Source of the DNA: JBCBTJ01 sp964597685 | Lineage (GTDB): Bacteria > Pseudomonadota > Alphaproteobacteria > Caulobacterales > Hyphomonadaceae | Direction: 5' to 3' | NCBI GenBank assembly: GCA_964597685.1 | Contig: CAZQZC010000178.1 | Span: 1-5,411, forward strand | Length of the DNA: 5,411 nt | Shown here: positions 1 to 5,411 of the stretch, in pieces | How the letters are laid out: each line of letters starts with the position of its first letter | Numbering within the stretch: position 1 is the stretch's first letter | Notes under the pieces: generated by a model | The model's input: only the letters and a program-made list of their open reading frames with translations | The model's database searches: none | Told to the model about the DNA's origin: nothing | Position numbers and translations under genes: made by a program

Positions 1-538
1 AGCCGCCTTGTAGCAGTTCTTTGCGAGCGCCGCCGCTGAGGTCGTTCGCGCCGCCGTCGCCGATCAGCGTGTCGTCGCCGGAGCCGCCGATGACGTTCTC
101 AAAACCCGAAAGGACGCCGGCGCCTGTACCCGTCGACGCCACCGGCGCGCCATTCTCTTGGGTCTCGAGTTCTTCTGCAAACGCGCTCAGGAGTTCGACT
201 TCGCTGACCTGCTGGGTCAGATCGACCGTAACGCCGCCCGTGGATGCGGCGAACGTCGCGGTGTCGACGCCGTCTCCGCCCGCAAGGAAATCAGTTCCCC
301 CGAAGCCGTGGACAACGTCGTCGCCCGCGCCGGCGAGAATGAGGTTTGTCTCATTGTTGCCGAGGAGCACGTCGTCAAAACCCGACCCGATGATGTTCTC
401 GACGTCGTTCACCGCCGCGAGCGCATCGCCTCCCGGTCCAGTCAGAACGGCGCCGATCTGGCCGTCTTCGCCGCCCGGCGTCGCCAGGTCGAGATCGACG
501 ACCACGCCGGCCGCCAGAGCCGCAAAGCTGACGGTGTC
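1..538 (-). repeat. Repeat module E, running off the left edge, with a degenerate last repeat
   Basis: This is the most C-terminal copy in the window: DTVSFAALAAGVVVDLDLA, a shortened linker (TPGGEDGQIGAVL) lacking APPAAGG, VNDVENIIGSGFDDVLLGNN, VVHGFGGTDFLAGGDG, DTATFAAS, GVTVDLTQQVSEVELL, then GVLSGFENVIGGSGDDTLIG. The His codon is at 308-310. The last full repeat departs from consensus: GGARKELLQ (near 5-31) replaces the expected GGAGxDLLQ, losing the Gly and Asp calcium ligands and bringing in Arg and Lys, both very rare in this protein. Confidence 0.8.
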
Positions 539-3500
539 GTTGCCATCACCGCCGTCAATGTCGTCGAGAGCGTCCGTTAGGAACGTATCGTCGCCGGCGC
601 CGCCGAACAGGTCGTCGGCCCCTGCGCCGCCGTCGATGACGTTGTCGCCATCGTCGCCGAGGATCACATCGTCGCCGTCGCCGCCGGTGACGTTCTCAAA
701 GCTGGAGAAAAGCGGCTCTTCCTCAACAAAATTGGCGATCGAGAACGGCGCCTCTTCGACCACGAAGTCGAGCGTGTAGTCGATCGTCAGTCCGCCCAGC
801 TGCTGGATCAGGAAGGTATAGGTTCCCGCCGGAAGGCCAGTCGTCCCGTCGAAGCCAATGAACGCGTCCGGCGGAACCAGGCCGCCGCCTGCGCCGAGCG
901 CCTCCAGGATATTGGTGTTGCTCAGAGCGTCGAAGGGGCCGCCGTCGCCAAAGTTCGCGAGACCGAGCAGACCGCTCGTATCGAAGCCGCCGGCAAGCGC
1001 GTCGGCCGGGAAGGTCGAGCCTTCGACCAGTGCGAGGAAGCCGAGATCGTCCGCGGACACGAAATCCGACAGGATCAGTTGGCTGAGAACGAAGCCCTCT
1101 GGCACGGTGATCGTGATGATGTCGACGTCTTGCGCCGGCAGATCGGCCACAGCGGCGGCGTTCACGACCTGGTTCGACAGGCGGCTCAAGCCCTCGCCGA
1201 GCACGAACGCGTCAGGCGCCGCGCCGGAGCCGGAGAGATCGACCGAACCGTCGTTGAGAACCGTGATGTCGCCGAAGAAGCTCGTCGACAGGTCAATGAA
1301 CACGCCTTCTTCGGTCGAAGAGAAGTCGAGCGTGTCGGTTCCCTCGCCGCCGTCTGCGGACAATTCGACGCCGTCTAGAGCGTCGAGATCCAGGACGAGC
1401 GTGTCGTCGCCGTCGCCAAGATCGATCAGCAATTCTTCAACGTTTTCGACGTCGAGGCTGAACAATTCGTCGCTGTCGCCCTCAACAGACGTGCGATCCA
1501 CCGAGAAGCCGTCTTCTGTCGTCGAAATTTCGACCACGTCGTCGTTATCAAGGGACGCGTCCTTCTCGCTGTCCCATAGGTCGTCGGAAAAACCGCCGCT
1601 CGCGCTCAGATCGATATCCAGCGTGTCGACGTCTTCGCCGCCGTCGATCGTATCCGATCCGTCTCCGTCGAAGTATTCGAAGAAATCGTCGCCCTCGCCG
1701 CCGAGCAGCGTGTCGTCGCCCGCGCCGCCGATGAGCAAATCGTCGCCTGCTCCGCCAGAGAGAACATTTGAGGCGCCGTCGCCAATCAGCGTATCGTCGC
1801 CGGAACCGCCGGTGACGTTCTCGAAGCCTGAGAGAACGTTGCTGCCGGCCCCGCCCGTTGCGGCGAAGGGCAAACCGGTTTGCGCGCCTGCGGTGGCGGT
1901 GATCGGCGCATTCGCCGGCGGAGGCGTTAGAACGTCAAACAACGTCGCTAACGCATCCTCCAGCAACTCTTCCTCGGACACTTGCAGGTTCAGGTCCACG
2001 ACGACGCCGGTAATGGCTGCGGAGAACAGGACCGTGTCGACGCCCTCGCCACCGGCGAGGAAATCGTCCCCGGCGAAGCCGTGGATCACATCGTCGCCAG
2101 CGCCGCCGACGAGAAGATTCGCCTCGTTGTTGCCGAACAAGCCGTCGTTGAAAGCCGTCCCGATAACGCCTTCGAAATCGTTGATATCATCGACGATCGG
2201 CGCTCCGCCCGCGGCCGGCGGGGCGTCGAGAATGGCGCCGGCTTGGCCGGGCGTTCCCGCTGGACCGGCGGAGTCAACGTCCAGATCGATAATGATCCCG
2301 CTGAATGCGCCGCCGGTCTCATTTTCCGCCAAGTCGGAGAAATCGATCAAGTCGAAACCATCCCCGCCATCGACAAATACCAGGTTCACCGTAGCGAGGA
2401 TGCCCGTTCCCAAGAAGAACAGATCGTCGCCAGATCCTAGTTCAACATCCAGATTCTCAATGGATGTCGCTTGAACCCCGCTGAACCCTTCGTCAAATAC
2501 GACCTCCCCTTCATCGATTGTCCCAACGATCAGATCGAACGAATTCGCCCCGGTGGACTCCACGGCGACAAGTTCGGATGACGTTATCGCCGACTCGCCG
2601 AACTCGTCGAGGACGAGGCTAAAGTCCACTTGAAGCGTGTCGTCGCCCGCCTGACCCGTGGCGATATCCATCCCGTCGCCGAAGAAGTACCGGATCGTGT
2701 CGTCGCCCGCGCCGCCGAAGATATCGTCGTCTCCGGCTCCGCCGATGATCGTGTCGGCGCCGCCGGCCCCCTGCACAGTGTCGTCGCCGGAGCCGCCGTC
2801 CAATGTGTCGTCGCCCGCGCCGCCATTGACCAGATCGATGCCCGCGCCGCCTGAGATGATGTCGGCCCCGCCGGCGCCGAGCAGATCATTATCCCCGTCG
2901 TCGCCGGTGATCGTGTCGGCGAATGCGCTGCCCGACACGTTCTCAAAGCCCGACAGGAAATTGGCGCCGGCGCCGCCCGACGTGGCCTCGAAGAGGCCAA
3001 GTTCGACAGGATCATCGACAAGACCATTCGCAAGCGATTCAAGGTCCGACGACGAGACTTGCGCCGTCAGGTCGACGACAACGCCCGCGCCGGCCGCCGT
3101 GAACAGGATCGTGTCAATCCCTTCCCCGCCATCGAGGAAATCGTTGCCGGCGAAGCCATGCACCTGATCGGCGCCCTCTCCGGCGACGAGGAAGTTCACC
3201 TCGTTATTGCCGAGAATAACGTCGTCGAAGGCCGTGCCGATAACGTTCTCGATATCCAGGAAGGTGAAGAGCGCTTCGCCGCCCTCGCCGAGCAACGCGC
3301 CGATCTCGCTCGGCACGCCGCTGGGGCCGGCCGAATTGATATCGAGGTCGATGACAATGCCGGACAGGAAGCTGGAAAGGTCGAGCGTGTCCGATCCGGT
3401 TCCGCCGTCGACCGTCGTGTCCGCCGTATCGGCGATGATCGTGTCGGCCCCGGCGCCGCCAAGCAGCTCGTCCGCGCCGAGACCGCCGTCGAGGATGTCG

Positions 3501-5411
3501 TCGCCGCCGGCGCCGGAGAGAATGTTCACGCCGTCGTCTCCGGTCAGCGTGTCGTCAAAGGCGCCGCCCGTGACGTTCTCAAAGCCAGACAGCAGATCGC
3601 CCGTCGAGGCCGCCGGCGGCTCGCTCAAAGCCAAGACGTCGCTAAGCTCGAACGCGGTCAGAAGAGCCTCTTCTGAAATCTGCAAGCTAAGATCGATGAC
3701 GACACCTGCGCCGGCCGCTGAGAACAGGACGGTGTCGTTGCCGTCGCCGCCGGCCAGGAAGTCCGCCCCGCCAAAGCCGTGGACGAGGTCGTCGCCCGCG
3801 CCGCCGGAGAGGAGGTTCACCTCGGCATTGCCGAACAGGCCGTCGTCGAAATCGGTGCCGATGACATTCTCAACATCGTCGACTTCCAGGACGACTTCGC
3901 CGCCGGCCGCGGGCGGCGCGGTCAGGATGCCGCCGTCTTCACTGAGATCTGCGCCGCCGGCGTTGTTCACATCGAGGTCGACGATCACGCCTTCGCCGGC
4001 GCCGGAGAAATCGACCGTGTCGTTGTCCAGCCCGCCGTCGATCGTGTCGAGGCCGTCGGAGATGATGAGGTCGTCGCCCGCGCCGCCGAGCAGCGTGTCC
4101 GCGCCCGCGCCGCCGTCGATCGTGTCGTCGCCGNNNNNNNNNNNNNNNNNNNNNNNNNNNNNNNNNNNNNNNNNNNNNNNNNNNNNNNNNNNNNNNNNNN
4201 NNNNNNNNNNNNNNNNNNNNNNNNNNNNNNNNNATCGCCTCGCCCGAAATCACATCGTTTCCGGCGCCGCCGAGGAGCACGTTGTCGCCGCCGTCGCCGG
4301 TGATCGTGTCGTCGCCGGAGCCGCCGGTGACGTTCTCAAAACCCGCCAGGACATTGACGCCCGCGCCGCCCGACGTGGCCGTTTGAAGGCCTTCGCCATC
4401 GTCCGGCGACACGCCGCCTTCGAAGAAATTAAACGCTTCAGCAAAGTCGCCCTCGCTCACCTGATCATTCAGGTCGACGACGACGCCGACGGCCGCCGCT
4501 GAGAACAGAACGGTGTCGACGCCCTCGCCGCCGGAGAGGAAATCGTCGCCGGCGAAGCCGTGCACGACGTCAGAGCCTTCGCCCGCATCGATGATGTTGA
4601 CTTCATTGTTGCCGAAAATGCCGTCGTCGAACGAGGTGCCCACGACATTCTCAAAATCGTTGATGGCGAGGCCGGGCAGCGCGACGCCGCCCGCCGCGGG
4701 CGGGGCGTCCAACAGCGCGCCGGACTGGCCCGGCGTGCCCGAAGGCCCGGCCGAGTCCACGTCAAGGTCGATGATGATGCCGCCCCCTGACACGTCCGAA
4801 AACTCGCCAAAGAAGGACGAGAAATCGATCAGGTCAGATCCCTCGCCCCCATTGAGCGTAAAATCCGCCGCCACGAGGACCAGCTCGTCCAGATTGACGA
4901 AGTCGTCGCCGGTCTCGAGATCGATCGTGATCGTTTCGGTTTGAGAAATCAGCGTCGCAAATTCGCCGAAGAAGTCGCCAAACGAGGATTCAGATGAGGC
5001 CTCCAAAAGGACGCCGGTCACGTCAGGCGCCGGCTCTTCCTCCTCGGCCACCGTTATCGGAGCGTCGACATCATCAAAGGCCAAAACCGCCGTGAGAAAA
5101 ACAATATCGTTCGAAATTTCCTCAAACGGACTGACCGTCGCACCGCCGAGCGCTGCGATGCTAAAGGGCTCCAGAACGACGCCTTCGGTCGAAAAATCAA
5201 CCGTCAGATCGTCTTCGCCGGATCCGCCTTCGACGACATCGTCGCCCGCGCTGACGAACAAGCCGCTATTAATTGCGCCAGGCGATGCGAGCCCCAAAAA
5301 CCCATTGTCGAACGCGCTGACGTTGAAGCTGTCGTTGCCCGACCCGCCGAGCAGGACGTCGTTGCCAGCGCCGCCGTCGAGCGTGTCGTCGCCTTCGCCG
5401 CCCGAGAGAAC
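1..5411 (-). CDS. Giant RTX (hemolysin-type calcium-binding repeat) protein, internal fragment, both ends missing
   Basis: The minus-strand frame is open across the window: codons run 5411 down to 4236 (392 codons) and 4132 down to 2 (1377 codons), with no stop in either part. The two parts are in different nominal frames only because the 100-N gap is of arbitrary length. Many GGxGxDxUx nonapeptides are visible (for example GGAGNDVLL, GGAGDDTLD, GGSGDDTVQ); in this family they form a parallel beta-roll that binds calcium between turns. They are broken up by five large repeated modules, three non-RTX acidic stretches and one PPC-like domain. By eye I count two Lys, four Arg, one Met, one Trp and no Cys, so the protein is strongly acidic, as expected for type I secretion substrates that fold outside the cell in calcium. 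The N-terminus, C-terminal secretion signal and any enzymatic or adhesive head lie outside the window. A secreted or surface adhesin/matrix protein is likely (inference); an RTX toxin or protease cannot be excluded. Confidence 0.93.
539..754 (-). repeat. ENVTGG motif and RTX block between the PPC-like domain and module E
   Basis: After an acidic linker (FVEEEPLFSS) the frame returns to FENVTGGDGDDVILGDDGDN (FENVT codons 686-700). RTX units follow: GGAGADDLF, GGAGDDTFL, a shortened unit TDALDDIDGG, and GDGNDTVSF into module E. The FENVTGG here is a sixth copy of the module-closing motif but has no His motif in front of it. The PPC-like domain therefore sits where the body of a module half would be expected. 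Confidence 0.85.
755..1261 (-). other. Inserted non-RTX domain, PPC-like beta-sandwich (tentative)
   Basis: About 169 residues have no RTX repeats. The order is: a polar lead (DGSVDLSGSG); LGEGLSRLSNQV; a strand pair DVDIITITVPEGFVLSQLIL (about 1082-1141); SADDLGFLALVEGSTF; a Gly/Asn-rich loop; PDAFIGFDGT; and LPAGTYTFLIQQLGG followed by DYTLDFVVEE (758-781). The order 'D-x-x-x-x-V-P-x-G ... hydrophobic strand ... AGTYTF-I-QQ ... DY-L-FVV' is that of pre-peptidase C-terminal (PPC) domains and similar domains in exported bacterial proteins, which are small beta-sandwiches thought to bind ligands or help secretion. I assign this from the pattern only. It could be a distinct uncharacterised family. 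Confidence 0.5.
1262..1670 (-). other. Very acidic spacer 3 between module D and the PPC-like domain
   Basis: About 136 residues are dominated by Asp, Glu, Ser and Thr. They start with DGDGSDTIDGGEDVDTLDID, then LWDSEKDASLDNDD, which contains the only Trp and one of the two Lys seen. SLDVENVEELLIDLGDGDD, TLVLDLDALDG and DGGEGTDTLDFSSTEEGVFI follow. The ENVEELLIDLGDGDD part parallels the ENLDVELGSGDD of spacer 2. The segment then enters a VDL-type strand as modules do, but instead of a module it is followed by a foreign domain. Confidence 0.6.
1671..2347 (-). repeat. Repeat module D with trailing RTX block
   Basis: This is the closest relative of module A: GIIIDLDVDSAGPAGTPGQ, AGAILDAPPAAGG, NDFEGVIGTAFNDGLFGNNE, VIHGFAGDDFLAGGEG, DTVLFSAA and GVVVDLNLQVSEEELLED. 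It has the longest second-half linker of the five copies, rich in Pro, Ala and Thr (LTPPPANAP and following). It then closes with NVLSGFENVTGGSGDDTLIG. Three canonical nonapeptides follow (GGAGDDLLI, GGAGDDTLL, GGEGDDFFE) and the block ends in YF. The His codon is at 2081-2083. Glu-Gly replaces the usual Glu-Asn of ENVIG in the first half. Confidence 0.85.
2348..2635 (-). other. Non-RTX beta-rich spacer 2, preceding module D
   Basis: This stretch of about 96 residues has no nonapeptide pattern until its end. It begins QVDFSLVLDEFGES, continues with alternating hydrophobic strands (SFDLIVGTIDEGEVVFDEGF), then SIENLDVELGSGDDLFFL, a hydrophobic strand LATVNLVFV and DGGDGFDLIDFSD into module D. 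The end closely parallels spacer 1, which occupies the same place before module A. I recognise no named domain; a beta-patch integrated into the roll is likely. Confidence 0.6.
2636..2887 (-). repeat. Longest uninterrupted RTX nonapeptide array
   Basis: About seven nonapeptides follow each other in perfect register after module C: GAGGADIIS, GGAGIDLVN, GGAGDDTLD, GGSGDDTVQ, GAGGADTII, GGAGDDDIF and GGAGDDTIR. A degenerate unit (YFFGDGMDIAT) and GQAGDDTLQ follow. Two such repeats make one turn of the calcium beta-roll in known RTX structures, so this block should form about three to four turns. It holds the only Met seen in the readable protein (in GDGMD) and one of the four Arg residues. Confidence 0.9.
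2888..3385 (-). repeat. Repeat module C
   Basis: This copy reads LDLSSFLSGIVIDLDINSAGP, then a changed linker (VPSEIGALLGEGGEAL) that has lost the APPAAGG motif. Next are DIENVIGTAFDDVILGNNEVN, QVHGFAGNDFLDGG, DTILFTAA, GVVVDLTAQVSSSDLESL, ATSGGAGANFLSGFENVSG and SAFADTITGDDG. The His codon is at 3158-3160 and is the only one of the five written CAT; the others are CAC. The module passes directly into the longest RTX array of the window. Confidence 0.85.
3386..4012 (-). repeat. Repeat module B with its trailing RTX block
   Basis: The order matches module A: DFSGAGEGVIVDLDVNNAGG, APPAAGG, VENVIGTDFDDGLFGNAEVN, LVHGFGGADFLAGG, DTVLFSAA, GVVIDLSLQISEE, a linker containing EPPAAS, then SGFENVTGGAFDDTLTGDDG. 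It differs from A and D in that the Gly/Pro stretch is replaced by ADLSEDGGILT. The linker after ISEE is helix-like and leucine-rich. The single His codon is at 3779-3781. Several nonapeptides follow (GGLGADELL, GGAGADTII), then a degenerate ADTADTTVDGG unit before module C. The His-to-His distance to module C is 621 bp (207 codons). Confidence 0.85.
4013..4133 (-). repeat. RTX block between the gap and module B
   Basis: This is the continuation of the array interrupted by the Ns. It reads GDDTIDGG, GGAGADTLL, GGAGDDLII, then a shortened unit SDGLDTIDGG that leads into DNDTVDFS at the start of module B. It aligns unit for unit with the block that joins modules B and C (the one containing GGLGADELL and GGAGADTII), so these two junctions share a common origin. 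Confidence 0.85.
4134..4233. other. Assembly gap (100 Ns) inside the RTX gene
   Basis: Exactly 100 Ns, the conventional placeholder for a gap of unknown length. Both flanks are minus-strand RTX coding sequence: the upstream side ends in GGAGNDVISGEA and the downstream side resumes at GDDTIDGG. The flanking frames differ by one base as drawn, so the frame is restored only if the true missing length is a multiple of three. The gap falls in a repetitive block, which makes a repeat-caused assembly break more likely than a true frameshift. Confidence 0.97.
4234..4829 (-). repeat. Repeat module A (two-half VDL/ENVxG module), truncated by the gap
   Basis: The first half starts at IDFSSFF, passes a GIIIDLDVDSAGP strand, a Gly/Pro-rich TPGQSGA stretch and APPAAGG, and closes with NDFENVVGTSFDD and FGNNEVN. 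Then comes the VVHGFAGDDFL element, whose His codon is at 4560-4562. The second half has DTVLFSAA, GVVVDLNDQVSEGD, an acidic linker, SGGAGVNVLAGFENVTGG and RTX repeats that run into the gap. This copy and module D are the closest pair: they share the TPGQ[SA]GA and LDAPPAAGG linker, which copies B, C and E have altered or lost. Confidence 0.85.
4830..5252 (-). other. Non-RTX acidic beta-rich spacer 1, preceding module A
   Basis: This stretch of about 140 residues opens with the RTX-like GDDVVEGGSGEDD and a TVDFS strand. It then leaves the nonapeptide pattern and contains an acidic Pro-containing patch (VAEEEEPAPDV). It ends in a TIDLETGDDFVNL segment followed by NGGEGSDLIDFSS, which leads into module A. 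The closing part resembles the ends of the other two spacers (2348-2635 and 1262-1670), which also have a Leu/Asp strand, a G-x-GDD turn, a hydrophobic strand, then GG-x-G and IDFS or LDFS. I recognise no named domain. It is probably a beta-strand patch capping one RTX roll before the next. Confidence 0.6.
5319..5411 (-). repeat. RTX nonapeptide block at the N-terminal side of the window
   Basis: About three consecutive nonapeptides are readable from the right edge: GGEGDDTLD, GGAGNDVLL and GGSGNDSFN. All keep the Gly and Asp positions that coordinate calcium in the beta-roll. The block starts in mid-repeat (VLS) at the window edge, so the array continues beyond it. Confidence 0.9.

Noticed and set aside
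858..2474. Long plus-strand open frame of about 538 codons, rich in Ser and Pro
   Set aside because: It is antisense to the RTX gene. Its Ser/Pro/Ala-rich, repeat-bearing translation is what the complement of GGC/GAC/ACG repeats gives in another frame. There is no recognisable domain and no convincing ribosome binding site.
2636..2887. CRISPR-like or satellite repeat array
   Set aside because: The 27-bp periodicity is coding nonapeptide repetition in frame with the RTX gene; units vary at third positions and there are no spacer-repeat alternation or palindromic repeats.
3939..4133. Arg/His-rich C-terminal tail of the minus-strand frame after the gap
   Set aside because: This is an out-of-frame reading caused by the 100-N placeholder. 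Shifting by one base restores a clean RTX frame (GDDTIDGG and onward), which stays open to the left edge.
3207..4502. Plus-strand open frame reading through the Ns
   Set aside because: It crosses an undefined gap and is a complement shadow of the RTX repeats; the recurring SSPAPP-type patterns mirror GGAGDD-type codons.
4660..4829. Collagen-like Gly-Pro segment
   Set aside because: SAGPSGTPGQSGA looks collagen-like but has no sustained Gly-X-Y triplet run; it is a short linker within a module.
5297..5297. ATG at 5297-5295 as the start of a minus-strand gene
   Set aside because: It would not be a Met in this frame's natural start context: the frame is open upstream to the window edge and encodes canonical RTX nonapeptides there, so translation comes from further right. 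I also note the codon-level scan of this region reads Gly-Leu-Ala-Ser after a Phe-Leu-Gly context, consistent with internal sequence.

Overview
The whole window lies inside one giant coding sequence on the minus strand. It is an RTX-type (Gly/Asp-rich, calcium-binding, hemolysin-type repeat) protein that runs off both edges and is interrupted once by 100 Ns (4134-4233). The N-terminal side is at the right and the C-terminal side at the left. The readable sequence gives 392 codons right of the gap and 1377 codons left of it, with no in-frame stop in either part. No start codon, stop codon, second gene, RNA gene, promoter or terminator is visible. The longer plus-strand open frames are antisense shadows of this repetitive, GC-rich gene.

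Organism: GC-rich DNA, near-exclusive GGC/GAC/GCC codons and this style of RTX protein (VDL and ENVxG units between GGxGxDxUx nonapeptides) suggest an alphaproteobacterium, possibly marine. This is inference; there is no taxonomic marker in the window.

Layout from N- to C-terminus (right to left): a short RTX block (5319-5411); a non-RTX acidic beta-rich stretch (4830-5252); module A (4234-4829, cut by the gap); a short RTX block (4013-4133); module B (3386-4012); module C (2888-3385); the longest clean RTX array (2636-2887); a second non-RTX stretch (2348-2635); module D (1671-2347); a very acidic stretch (1262-1670); a domain resembling a pre-peptidase C-terminal (PPC)-like beta-sandwich (755-1261); another RTX block (539-754); and module E (1-538), whose last repeat is degenerate at the window edge.

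The strongest structural signal is a module of about 170-210 residues present five times (A-E). Each copy has two related halves, each running from a VDL strand to an ENVxG motif. Each carries one histidine in the motif (V/I)HGF, and these five appear to be the only histidines in the readable protein. The protein is extremely acidic: I count only two Lys, four Arg, one Met, one Trp and no Cys in about 1769 residues. Such proteins are usually exported unfolded by a type I secretion system and fold on binding extracellular calcium. A giant surface or secreted adhesin/matrix protein is the most reasonable guess, but no catalytic domain or secretion signal is in view to prove a role.
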